The position numbers and the translations under genes were made by a program. Below are positions 56,419 to 64,000 of a stretch of DNA of 64,000 nucleotides, piece by piece (position 1 is the first letter of the stretch; every line of letters starts with the position of its first letter). This DNA is from JBOCEF01 sp050586345. GTDB lineage: Bacteria > Pseudomonadota > Alphaproteobacteria > Rhodobacterales > Rhodobacteraceae. The DNA is taken from positions 62,001 to 126,000 of the forward strand of contig NZ_JBOCEF010000004.1 of NCBI RefSeq assembly GCF_050586345.1, written 5' to 3'. The notes beneath the pieces were generated by a model that saw only the letters and a program-made list of their open reading frames with translations, had not been told where the DNA came from and searched no databases.

Positions 56419-57236
56419 CCCGCTATACCGCAGCCATTTTCGACATCGACGGCACCCTGGCGATGATGGACAAGGCCACGGGGACCTACGAGGCCCTGCC
56501 CGGCGCCATCGAGGCGATGGAGGCCTGCCGCGCCAGGGGGATGGAGGTGATCGCCTATACCAACGGCACCTTCTTCCCGCCCGCGCATTACGACCCCCGC
56601 CTGGCCGACGCCGGGATCATGGTCGAGGCGGGCAAGCTGCTGACCCCCGCCGTGGTCGGCGCCGCGCGGATGGCGGCGATGGGGATCAAGCGGGCCATGG
56701 TGCTCGGCGGCGACGGCACCGCCGTGCCGATGCAGGATGCGGGGATCGAGGTGGTGGCCCCGACGGCGGAGAACGCCAAGGACGTGGAAGCCGTGATGCT
56801 CGGCTACACAAGCGATTTCGGCGCGGCGGAGCTGGAGGCGGTGGTGCAGGCGGTCTGGGCGGGGGCGAAGCCCTTCGCCGGGTCCGTCGCGCCCTATTTC
56901 GCCGGCGCGGGCGGGCGGCTGCTGGGGATCTCGGGCGCCATCGCCGCGGCGCTTGAGAACGCGACCGAGGTCCCGGTGACGGTGTTCGGCAAACCCGAGG
57001 CCGCGGGGCTGGAGATGGCGGCGGAGATGACCGGCGCGGCCTTCGCAGACATGATCGTGATCGGCGACGACCCGAAGCTGGAGATCGTCATGGCCCGCCG
57101 CGCCGGGGCCTTCGCCATCGGCGTGACCACCGGCATCCGCGACGAGGCGGCGTTCAACGCGGCGCCCGAGGGCGACCGCGCCAATGTCGTCATCCCCACC
57201 CTCGAGAATTTCGGAGCGCAGCCGTGGATGGAATGA
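56415..57236 (+). CDS. HAD-superfamily IIA (NagD-like) hydrolase
   Basis: The 273-residue product has the four HAD motifs: nucleophile and acid in AAIFDIDGTLAMMD, Thr in VIAYTNGTFF, Lys in VTVFGKPEAAG and the metal pair in MIVIGDDPKLEIVMARRAG. The C2-type cap between motifs II and III fits NagD and 4-nitrophenyl phosphatase relatives. Its substrate is unknown; in this operon it might clear a dead-end phosphorylated by-product (inference). It overlaps genes on both sides by ATGA. Confidence 0.9.
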   Translation: MTRYTAAIFDIDGTLAMMDKATGTYEALPGAIEAMEACRARGMEVIAYTNGTFFPPAHYDPRLADAGIMVEAGKLLTPAVVGAARMAAMGIKRAMVLGGDGTAVPMQDAGIEVVAPTAENAKDVEAVMLGYTSDFGAAELEAVVQAVWAGAKPFAGSVAPYFAGAGGRLLGISGAIAAALENATEVPVTVFGKPEAAGLEMAAEMTGAAFADMIVIGDDPKLEIVMARRAGAFAIGVTTGIRDEAAFNAAPEGDRANVVIPTLENFGAQPWME

Positions 57237-59227
57237 TGACCGTCGCCGAGGGGGACCTGCTGTGGGAGGCGGATGAGGACCGCCGCGCCCGCGCCAACCT
57301 GACCCGTTTCCTGCGCTTCCTGTCGCGCCGGGGGCGGAGCTTCGAGGGCTATTCCGACCTCCACGCCTGGTCCATCGCCGATCCGGCGGCGTTCTGGTCG
57401 GCGGTCTGGGATTATTTCGACATCATCTCGGACGGGGAGATCGAGGCGGTGATGACCGCCGATCCCATGCCCCGCACCCGCTGGTTCACCGGCGCGCGGC
57501 TGAATTACGCCGAGCACGTGCTGAGGAACGAGCGCAAGGGCGACCCGGCCCGCGCCATGCTGCACCATTCCTCGGAACTGCGCCCGATGGCGGAGATGAG
57601 CTGGGCCGAGGTGGGGGCCTCGGTCCGCAAGCTGGCGACGAGGATGCGGGCCATGGGCCTCGGCCCCGGGGACCGCGTCGTCGCCTACATGCCCAACATC
57701 CCCGAGGCGGTGATCGCCATGCTCGCCACCACCGCCATCGGCGCGGTGTGGTCGTCCGCGGCGCCCGAATTCGGCGCCCAGACGGTGATCGACCGGTTCT
57801 CCCAGATCGAGCCGAAGCTGGTCTTCGCCGTCAACGGCTACCGCTATGGCGGCAAGGATTACGCGCGCACGGCGGACCTGGAGCGGATCCTGCCCGCGCT
57901 GCCGACGGCGGAGACGCTGGTGACGCTGGACTACCTGCCCGGCGCGGCGATGCCTGCCTTCGGGGGCGAGGTGGCGGCGTGGGACGAGATGCTTGCGGGG
58001 GAGGCGCCCGCGGCGTTCGACTATGCCCGCGTCGACTCAAGCCACCCGCTCTGGGTCCTGTTCTCCTCCGGCACCACGGGGCTGCCGAAACCCATCGTGC
58101 ACGGGCATCACGGCGTGGTGCTGGAGCACTACAAGTCCGCCGCCTTCCATTTCGAGATCGAGCCGGGCGGGGCGCTGTTCTTCTACTCCACCACCGGGTG
58201 GATGGTGTGGAACACGCTGATGTGGGGCCCGCTGATGAACGGGCGCGCGGTGCTCTATGACGGGCACCCGGCGCACCCGGATGCGGGGCTCCTGTGGAAG
58301 ATCGCCGCCGAATCCCGGGCCACCGTGCTCGGCGTCTCGCCCACCTATATCCAGATGGTGCGCGGCCAGGGGATCGCGCCGGGGCGGGACCATGACCTCT
58401 CGGCGCTGCAATCGGTGATGCTGGTCGGCTCGCCCTCGACGCCCGAGACCTTCGCCTGGGCGCTGGAGGCGGTGAAGCCGGGCATCTGGGTGAGTTCGCA
58501 ATCGGGGGGGACGGAGTTCTGCTCCGGCATCCTCGCCGGATCGCCCCTGCTGCCGACAAGGGCGGGAGAGATCCAGGCCCCGGCGCTGGGGGTCGACGCG
58601 GCGGCGTTCGACGACGCCGGGACCCCGGTGGTGGACCAGGTGGGCGAGCTGGTGATCCGCGCGCCCATGCCCTCGATGCCGCTGTTCTTCTGGGGCGACG
58701 AGGGGTTCGCGCGCTATACCGCGAGCTATTTCGAGGAGTTCCCCGGGACCTGGCGGCATGGCGACCGGGCGCGCTTCACGCCGGGGGGCGGGGCCTTCGT
58801 GCTGGGCCGCTCGGACGCCACGCTGAACCGGTTCGGGGTGCGCATCAGCTCGGCCGAGATCTACCGGACGATCGAGACCTTCCCCGAGATCGCGGATTCG
58901 CTGATCGTCTGCATCGAGGAGCCGGGGGGCGGGTATTACATGCCGCTTTTCGTGCAGATGGCCGAGGGGGAGAAGCTGAGCCTCGATCTGCGCTCCGAGA
59001 TCTTCAGCCGCCTGCGGTCCGAGCGCAGCCCGCGCCATGTGCCCGACGCGGTGCTGGCCGTGCCGGAGATCCCGGTGACGCTGACCGGCAAGAAGATGGA
59101 GGTGCCGGTGCGCAAGCTGCTGCTGGGCGCGGCGCCGGAGACGGTGGCGAGCCGGGACGCGACGAAGAACCCCGCGGCGCTGGACTGGTTCGCCGATTTC
59201 GCCGCCCGCCGGCAGAAGCAGGGATGA
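57233..59227 (+). CDS. Acetoacetate-CoA ligase (AacS-like)
   Basis: The 664-residue product is an acyl-adenylate-forming enzyme of the acetoacetyl-CoA synthetase group. It has LWVLFSSGTTGLPKPIVHGHHGVVLEHYK (P-loop), TTGWMVWNTLMWGPLMNG, VSSQSGGTEFCSG, TWRHGDRARFTPGGGAFVLGRSDATLNRFGVRISSAEIY and the catalytic Lys near the end (LTGKKMEVPVRKLL). It activates acetoacetate or a related beta-keto acid to the CoA thioester. Next to a carboxylase, it may trap the keto acid made there. The ATG at 57233 gives the ATGA overlap; a GTG at 57224 is possible. Confidence 0.93.
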   Translation: MMTVAEGDLLWEADEDRRARANLTRFLRFLSRRGRSFEGYSDLHAWSIADPAAFWSAVWDYFDIISDGEIEAVMTADPMPRTRWFTGARLNYAEHVLRNERKGDPARAMLHHSSELRPMAEMSWAEVGASVRKLATRMRAMGLGPGDRVVAYMPNIPEAVIAMLATTAIGAVWSSAAPEFGAQTVIDRFSQIEPKLVFAVNGYRYGGKDYARTADLERILPALPTAETLVTLDYLPGAAMPAFGGEVAAWDEMLAGEAPAAFDYARVDSSHPLWVLFSSGTTGLPKPIVHGHHGVVLEHYKSAAFHFEIEPGGALFFYSTTGWMVWNTLMWGPLMNGRAVLYDGHPAHPDAGLLWKIAAESRATVLGVSPTYIQMVRGQGIAPGRDHDLSALQSVMLVGSPSTPETFAWALEAVKPGIWVSSQSGGTEFCSGILAGSPLLPTRAGEIQAPALGVDAAAFDDAGTPVVDQVGELVIRAPMPSMPLFFWGDEGFARYTASYFEEFPGTWRHGDRARFTPGGGAFVLGRSDATLNRFGVRISSAEIYRTIETFPEIADSLIVCIEEPGGGYYMPLFVQMAEGEKLSLDLRSEIFSRLRSERSPRHVPDAVLAVPEIPVTLTGKKMEVPVRKLLLGAAPETVASRDATKNPAALDWFADFAARRQKQG

Positions 59228-60024
59228 GCGGGGCGGGGCCAGGGCCAGGGCCGGACGCCGCGGCGCTGTTCGACGTCCGCGGCAAGGTCGCGCTGGTCAC
59301 CGGCGCCGGTTTCGGCCTTGGGCGCGCCATCGCCGAGGCGCTGGCGAGCGGCGGCGCGCGGCTGGCGCTGATCGACCGGGATGAAGCCGCGCTCGCCGCC
59401 GCCTGCGCCGCCCTGCGCGACGCGGGGGCCGAGGCGCTGGCCCTTCCCGGCGACGTGACGGACCCCGGGGCGGTCCCGGCCGCCGCCGCCTCGGCCCGCG
59501 CCCGCTGGGGGCGGATCGACATCTGCGTCGCCAATGCCGGGGTCTCGGACCGCACCGGCGCGCTGTTCCACGAGGCCGACCCGGCGGAGTTCGCCCGGGT
59601 GCAGGCGGTGAACCTCGACGGGATGGTCCATACCTGCCGCGCGGTGCTGGGGGGGATGGCGGCGCAAGGGTCGGGGAAGGTGATCCTGGTCGCCTCGATG
59701 TGGGGCCATGCCGCCCCGGCGGGCCTGTCGCCGCGCCCGGCCTATGCCGCCACCAAGGCCGCCGCGGTTGGGCTGGCGCGCGAGCTGGGGGTGCAATACG
59801 CCCCCCACGGCGTGCAGGTGAACGCCCTCTGCCCCGGGTTCTTCCGCACGGAAACGCGCCCGCGCAGCCCCGAGCAGGAGGCGCAGTTCGCCGCCTACAC
59901 CCCCGCGGGCCGCATCGCCGAGGCGGCGGAGATCAAGGGCGCGGCGCTGTTCCTCGCCTCCCCGGCCTCGGATTTCGTCACCGGCACGTCGCTGGTGATC
60001 GACGGCGGGGTCCTGGCCCGCTGA
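59224..60024 (+). CDS. Short-chain dehydrogenase/reductase
   Basis: The 266-residue product is a classical SDR: GKVALVTGAGFGLGRAIAEAL (NAD(P) motif), ICVANAGVSDRTG, active-site Tyr-x3-Lys in PRPAYAATKAAAVGLAREL, and the C-terminal TGTSLVIDGGVLAR. An acidic residue after the second strand (ALIDRDE) favours NAD(H), so an oxidative role such as alcohol to ketone is plausible. It is the last gene of the carboxylase operon, overlapping the ligase stop as ATGA. A hairpin (60055-60075) follows the stop. Confidence 0.92.
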   Translation: MSGAGPGPGPDAAALFDVRGKVALVTGAGFGLGRAIAEALASGGARLALIDRDEAALAAACAALRDAGAEALALPGDVTDPGAVPAAAASARARWGRIDICVANAGVSDRTGALFHEADPAEFARVQAVNLDGMVHTCRAVLGGMAAQGSGKVILVASMWGHAAPAGLSPRPAYAATKAAAVGLARELGVQYAPHGVQVNALCPGFFRTETRPRSPEQEAQFAAYTPAGRIAEAAEIKGAALFLASPASDFVTGTSLVIDGGVLAR

Positions 60025-60343
60025 CGCCGCCGCAACGGCCCCGTGCGCGCCTGGCGCGGCGGTTTCGCCGCCGCGGCGGTCTCCGGGGCGCGCGGCGCGG
60101 GCCGAGCGGGGGGCACCGCCCCCCCCCGAGGGCCGCGCCACCCCTTGCGCCCGGCTCCCGACCCAAGAAAAAAGGCGGACGCCGCCGCGTCCGCCCAGTC
60201 CGACACGGCGCGCCGGGGTCCCAGCCCCGCCGCGCCCGGGAGACGCGGGGGCAGGACGCCCGCCCCCGGGAATTTCGTTCGGCGCAGGCGCCCTCGGCGG
60301 CCCGGCGCGCAAGCGCCTTCAGCGGCCCCGCGCGCCCGCGCCC
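60025..60343. other. 319-base gap between convergent operons
   Basis: No gene is seen. It holds a hairpin just after the SDR gene (60055-60062 with 60068-60075, no T-tract) and the strong minus-strand terminator at 60168-60195. The remainder is GC-rich sequence without visible signals. Confidence 0.6.
60168..60195 (-). terminator. Rho-independent terminator of the ferredoxin/HD operon
   Basis: Arms GGCGGACGC (60174-60182) and GCGTCCGCC (60187-60195) with loop CGCC are followed on the minus strand by six T residues. This is the strongest terminator in the window for minus-strand transcripts. Confidence 0.9.
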
Positions 60344-60661
60344 TCAGCGGCCCGTCGCCACCTGGAACACCGCGCCTTCCAGCGCCTCCGTCACCTCCAG
60401 CTGGCAGGTCAGGCGGCTGTTCTCCTGCGGCTCATGCGCCATGAACTCGATCGTGTCGGCCTCGGCGGCCTGGGGCGGGGCCGCGCCCGCGCCCCCCTCG
60501 AGCAGGTAGCAATGGCAGGTCGCGCACATGGCCGAGCCGCCGCATTCCGCGATGATCCCCTCGACCCCCGCATCCCGCGCCGCGAACATCAAGGGCTCGC
60601 CCGCGGGCGCGTCGACCTCGCGCCGGGTCCCGTCCGCCTCCAGGAAAATCACCTTCACCAT
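60344..60661 (-). CDS. [2Fe-2S] ferredoxin (adrenodoxin type)
   Basis: The 105-residue product is a vertebrate-type/adrenodoxin ferredoxin: VKVIFLEADGTRREVDAPAGEPLMFAARDAGVEGIIAECGGSAMCATCHCYL, with the cluster pattern C-x5-C-x2-C and a fourth Cys in SRLTCQLEV. Such ferredoxins feed electrons to P450s or other oxygenases, none of which is recognisable here unless the HD proteins are oxygenases. It is the last gene of the HD-ALDH-HD-SDR-ferredoxin operon, 15 bases after the SDR gene. Confidence 0.93.
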   Translation of the reverse strand: MVKVIFLEADGTRREVDAPAGEPLMFAARDAGVEGIIAECGGSAMCATCHCYLLEGGAGAAPPQAAEADTIEFMAHEPQENSRLTCQLEVTEALEGAVFQVATGR

Positions 60662-60676
60662 GGTCTTGCCCCCCTC

Positions 60677-61438
60677 TCAGATGAACTGCCGGCCGCCATC
60701 GACGACCAGCGTCTGGCCGCTCACATACAAGGCCAGCGGCGAGGCGAGGTAGAGCGCCCCGCCCACGATGTCCTCGACCTCGGCCGCCCGTTTCAGCGCC
60801 CCGCGCGCGACGCCGTAGCTGCGCGCATCCTCGATCAGGTCAAGGCTCGCCTCGGTCAGCGTGAAGCCGGGGGCGAGCACGTTGACCCGGATCTCGTGGT
60901 CCCCAAGCTCCCGCGCCATGGAGCGCGTCATGGCGATCACCGCGCCCTTGGAGGCGACGTAATGCATCCATTGCGGCGAGCCGGAGAACACGGTGGCCGA
61001 GGCGACGTTGACCACCGCGCCGCCGCCCGCGTCCTTCAGCAGCGGGGCCATGGCGCGGGTCGACTGCCAGACGCCCTTGACGTTGACGGCCATGACCTTG
61101 TCCCAGACCGCCTCGTCGATCTCCTCGAACGGGCGGCGCTCCAGCCCCGCATAGACGGCGGCGTTGTTCACCAGCACGTCGAGCCCGCCCATCCGCGCCG
61201 ACGCCTCGGCCGCCAGCGCCCGGCAGCTTTCGGTGCTGGACACGTCGGCCTGCGCGGCCCAGCCGGTTCCGCCCGCGCCCTCGATCAGGCGCGTCGTCTC
61301 CTCGGCGCCCGCAAGGTCCAGATCGGCGGACGTCACCCGCGCGCCCGCATCGGCGAAGGCCAGCGCGAAGGCGCGGCCCAGCCCGCCCGCGGCGCCGGTC
61401 ACCACCACCCGCTTGTCCGTCAGTCCAAGATCACGCAT
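60677..61438 (-). CDS. Short-chain dehydrogenase/reductase
   Basis: The 253-residue product is a classical SDR with KRVVVTGAAGGLGRAFALAFADAGARVTSADLDL (an Asp after strand 2 suggests NAD), VLVNNAAVYAG, active-site Tyr-x3-Lys in WMHYVASKGAVIAMTRSMARELG and YVSGQTLVVDGGRQFI at the end. It overlaps the HD-protein gene by 8 bases. It is different from the SDR of the facing operon at 59224, and both may act on linked alcohol or ketone substrates. Confidence 0.92.
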   Translation of the reverse strand: MRDLGLTDKRVVVTGAAGGLGRAFALAFADAGARVTSADLDLAGAEETTRLIEGAGGTGWAAQADVSSTESCRALAAEASARMGGLDVLVNNAAVYAGLERRPFEEIDEAVWDKVMAVNVKGVWQSTRAMAPLLKDAGGGAVVNVASATVFSGSPQWMHYVASKGAVIAMTRSMARELGDHEIRVNVLAPGFTLTEASLDLIEDARSYGVARGALKRAAEVEDIVGGALYLASPLALYVSGQTLVVDGGRQFI

Positions 61439-62051
61439 CCGCCCCTCCCAAATAGCGACCCAGCATCAGTTCCGCCTTCACCGCGGCGGTCTGGCCCTCG
61501 GCCAGCGCCTTGCCGGGGGCGGTCAGCATCCGGTCGTTCGACCTCTCTTCCAGCATCGAGATCACCCAGGGCAGGCCGCAATCGTACCAACCCTCGATGG
61601 TGCGCATCCCGTGGGGGGTCGAGCGCCAGCCCTTGTCGGCGTCCTTGACCACGGCGTCGTTGATCGACTTCGCCTCGCGCGTGGTGTCATGGCCGTCGAT
61701 GATCTCTAGCACCGCGTCGATGTCCACGCCCTCGGGCTTGTGTTTCTCGAGGATCTCGCGGGCGATCTTCACCGAGTGCAGCTCGTGCTCCCGCACCAGG
61801 TCGAGTCGCGTCGGGTTGCGGCCGATGGCGTCGAGCAGGAGCTCCTGCGGGATCATCTTCCAGCCGACGTCGTGCAGCAGGATCGCGGGCAGGACGACGC
61901 TTTCATCCGCCTCGGGGATCTGGTCGAGGAGCATCCGGGCGATGCCATAGGCGATCACCGTGTGCTCGTCATTGGTGCGCACATCAAGGTACGGCCGCGC
62001 GTCCGCCCACATGGGCAGGTCGCGGGGCAGGAACACGCCGTCTTCCATCAT
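61431..62051 (-). CDS. HD-domain protein with full dinuclear metal site
   Basis: The 206-residue product has all residues expected for a two-metal HD enzyme: His30 (NDEHTVIAYG), His60-Asp61 (AILLHDVGW), His89 or His92 (EHELHSVKIA), His121 (EIIDGHDTTRE) and Asp137 or Asp139 (VVKDADKGW). HD proteins of this size are either phosphohydrolases or mixed-valent diiron oxygenases such as PhnZ; the oxygenase Hx3K mark is Hx3R here. It overlaps the dehydrogenase stop as ATGA and is a paralogue of the gene at 63493. Confidence 0.85.
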   Translation of the reverse strand: MMEDGVFLPRDLPMWADARPYLDVRTNDEHTVIAYGIARMLLDQIPEADESVVLPAILLHDVGWKMIPQELLLDAIGRNPTRLDLVREHELHSVKIAREILEKHKPEGVDIDAVLEIIDGHDTTREAKSINDAVVKDADKGWRSTPHGMRTIEGWYDCGLPWVISMLEERSNDRMLTAPGKALAEGQTAAVKAELMLGRYLGGADA

Positions 62052-63483
62052 AGGGGGGCCTCGTAGCTCAGGTAGATGGTCTTCCATTCGAGATAGGCCT
62101 CGACGCCCCAGCGGCCCTTTTCGCGGCCCAGCCCGCTTTGCTTCATGCCGCCGAAGGGCACGAGGTGGGAGGAGCGCTGGATGTCGTTGAGCCAGACGGA
62201 CCCGGCCTCGAGCCCCTCGCACAGGGCCAGGCCGCGGGCGAGGTCGCGGGTGAAGACGAAGCCCGCGAGGCCGAAGGGCGAGGCGTTGGCGAGGCGGAGG
62301 GCCTCTTGCGGCGAGGCCGTCGGGGCGATGCCGATGAGGGGGCCGAAGGTCTCGGCCTGCATGACGGCCATGTCCGGGGTCGCGTCGGCGATGAGGGTCG
62401 GGGGGAAGTACCAGCCGCCGTCGAAGCCCGCGCCGGTCGCGCGGGCGCCGCCGGTGAGGATCCGGGCGCCCTTGGCGCGGGCGTCGTCCGACTGGGATTC
62501 CGAGGTGGCGAAGATGGAGCGGTTCACCAGCGGCCCGAGGTCCCCTTCGCCGCCGGCGGGGCGAGGGTGAGGGCCTCGGCGCGGGTCTTGAGGCGCTCGA
62601 GCAGCGCCTCGTAGATCGCGGCGTCGGCATAGACGCGGTTCACGCGGTAGCAGAACTGGCCGGTGTTGGCGAAGCCGTGGCGGGCGATGGCCTCGGCCGC
62701 CTTGTCGAGGTCGGCATCGGCGCAGACGATGGCGGCGGAATGGCCGCCGAGCTCCAGCGTCACGCGCTTCATCGTACCCGCGGCGGCGGCGGCGATGGCC
62801 TTTCCGGCGGGGACGGAGCCGGTGAAGGCGATCTTGCGCGGCGTCGGGTGGGCGACCAGCGCTTCGCCGAGCGCCCCGCCCCCGGTGACCACGTTGAAGC
62901 AGCCCGCGGGCAGGCCCGCCTCGTGGAACAGCTCGGCCAGCATCAGCGTGCTGCGCGGGGTTTCCTCGGAGGGTTTGGCGACCAGCGTGCACCCGGCGAT
63001 CAGCGCGGCGCCGAGTTTGAACATCAGCAGCGTCACCGGGTAGTTGAACGGCGTGATGGCGACGACCACGCCGACCGGGTCGCGGGTGACCATGGTCTTC
63101 TCGCCCGGCGCCGCGCCCAGCGCGACCGAGGCGGTGAGGCGCAGCCCTTCCTCGGCATAGACGTCGAGCAGGTCGGCGGAGCGGGCGATCTCGCCGATGC
63201 AGCCCGCCAGCGGACGGCCGAGTTCGGCGTGGAGCGCGGCGCCGATCCCGGGCGCCGCTTCGCGCATGGCGGCGGCGCAGGCTTTCTGGATGCGGACCCG
63301 CTCAAGCATGGGGGTGAGGCGCCAGGTCTCGAACGCCGTCGCGGCGGCGGCGATGGCGCGGTCTGCGTCCTCGGGCCCGGCCTCGGGCACGCGGTCGATC
63401 TCGGCGCCGGTGCGCGGGTTCGTGACCGGCATCGTGGCGCCCGAGGCGGCTTGGGCGAAGGCGCCGTCGATGAACATGTCCAT
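62048..63483 (-). pseudogene. Aldehyde dehydrogenase split by a frameshift
   Basis: Two overlapping frames together make one complete NAD(P)-aldehyde dehydrogenase of about 478 residues. The upstream frame (63483-62524) starts MDMFIDGAFAQAASG and contains ITPFNYPVTLLMFKLGAALIAGC, FTGSVPAGK, the base Glu in TLELGGHSAAI and the catalytic Cys in NTGQFCYRVNRVY, but ends early after LAPPAAKGTSGRW. The downstream frame resumes with GEGDLGPLVNRSIF and runs to 62048 with AETFGPLIGIAP and VPFGGMKQSGLGREKG. Adding one base near 62550-62560 (a GC run) restores one frame. Either the gene is broken or there is a base-call error; all catalytic residues are intact. Confidence 0.85.
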
Positions 63484-63492
63484 GGCGGGGCC

Positions 63493-64000
63493 TCAGAGCA
63501 CGTGGAGCATCAGGGCGATGCGGGTGGCGTCCAGCTCGCGCCGCGCCATCTCGCGCCCCGGCGCGGTCTCGAGGGCGCCCACCTGGTCTTCCAGCCGGTC
63601 GGCATATCCGCGCGGCGTGGTTCCGAACCAGTCGGCGGCGACCGCGATCCCGGCCTCGGAGAAGCGCCAGAGCTTGTCGGCGTCGCGGACCACCCGGTCG
63701 TTGAGGTGGCGCGGGTCGGGGCGGGTGTCGTGGCCGTCGATGATCTCGCACACCTGGTCGGCAATGGCGTCCGGCCAGCCGGTCTCGGCCAGGATCGGGC
63801 GGGCGAGGCGCACGCCCTCGGCCTCGTGCAAATAGCGCACGTCCGATTGCAGGATGTTCTCGCCGCGGAAGCCCTCGGCGATGATGCGGTCCATGTCGAT
63901 GGTGGACCAGCCGATGTCATGGAGCAGGATCGCCAGCAGGCAGACGTCGCGGTCCGCTTCGGGGATGGCGTCCAGCAGCCGCGCGCACCAGTGGAAGGAC
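63493..64000 (-). CDS. HD-domain protein, 5' end cut by window edge
   Basis: At least 169 codons are present; the start lies right of the window. The product reads SFHWCARLLDAIPEADRDV, LAILLHDIGWSTIDMD, YLHEAEGVRLARPIL, EIIDGHDTRPDPRHL and VVRDADKLWRF, so it has the same H, HD, H, H, D metal ligands as the paralogue at 61431. An internal Met at 63894 is not the start because the HD motif lies before it. It begins the operon (or an upstream gene does) and ends 9 bases before the dehydrogenase gene. Function is phosphohydrolase or diiron oxygenase, undecided. Confidence 0.82.
   Translation of the reverse strand, partial: SFHWCARLLDAIPEADRDVCLLAILLHDIGWSTIDMDRIIAEGFRGENILQSDVRYLHEAEGVRLARPILAETGWPDAIADQVCEIIDGHDTRPDPRHLNDRVVRDADKLWRFSEAGIAVAADWFGTTPRGYADRLEDQVGALETAPGREMARRELDATRIALMLHVL

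Overview
The window is very GC-rich, densely coded DNA of an aerobic, metabolically versatile alphaproteobacterium, most likely of the Rhodobacterales (Roseobacter/Rhodobacter relatives). Pointers are a VPLPA-CTERM surface protein, a DctPQM TRAP transporter, a short HemP, a possible EcfG-type promoter, many isochorismatase-like hydrolases and ATGA/TGATG start-stop overlaps throughout. I see no rRNA, tRNA, CRISPR array, transposase or phage gene. The window cuts a gene at each end.

Layout. 1-5.9 kb: a truncated cyclase-family hydrolase, then the aerobic phenylacetyl-CoA epoxidase operon paaABCDE with its repressor gene paaX upstream and an unexpected secreted cysteine-rich protein gene between paaA and paaB. 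5.9-17.3 kb: mixed functions (ArsC, hydroxypyruvate isomerase, MarR/MFS pair, PurU, a secreted cyclase-family protein, an ECF sigma/anti-sigma pair, a glycosyltransferase, HemP, succinate-semialdehyde dehydrogenase, a VPLPA-CTERM protein). 17.4-21.5 kb: an envelope-type operon of two DUF4178 proteins, a 54-residue membrane protein, DUF350 and a membrane-fused spermidine-synthase homologue. 22-37.7 kb: a two-armed nitrogen-scavenging cluster. One arm is a peptide-type ABC transporter plus allophanate hydrolase AtzF. The other is a BMP-type ABC transporter plus an AmiF-like amidase, a biuret hydrolase (BiuH), a second BiuH-like hydrolase (perhaps for triuret) and a cupin. A LysR regulator sits between the arms. 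37.8-42 kb: a small aromatic meta-cleavage operon (flavin hydroxylase, extradiol dioxygenase, FAH hydrolase, IclR). 42.4-52 kb: ilvD, a TRAP transporter linked to a PEP-mutase/isocitrate-lyase-type lyase, an M20 peptidase, an Hsp70/YegD-like protein and a GFA-domain protein.

52-64 kb is the most novel stretch. An IclR gene, whose ribosome binding site lies inside a perfect 19-bp hairpin, precedes a tightly overlapped operon of biotin carrier, biotin carboxylase, a divergent OadA/pyruvate-carboxylase-type carboxyltransferase, a HAD hydrolase, acetoacetate-CoA ligase and an SDR. By eye the carboxyltransferase keeps the metal site and catalytic threonine but replaces the arginine that binds the pyruvate carboxylate. 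Together with the neighbouring beta-keto-acid ligase and dehydrogenase, this suggests a biotin-dependent carboxylation of a ketone, which I do not recognise as described. Convergent to it runs a second operon: two HD-domain proteins with a full six-ligand dinuclear site, an aldehyde dehydrogenase broken by a frameshift, another SDR and a [2Fe-2S] ferredoxin.

All calls come from reading translations and sequence by eye. Start codons were moved inward where the longest frame ran into shadow sequence. Operators, promoters and terminators are pattern calls without experimental support.
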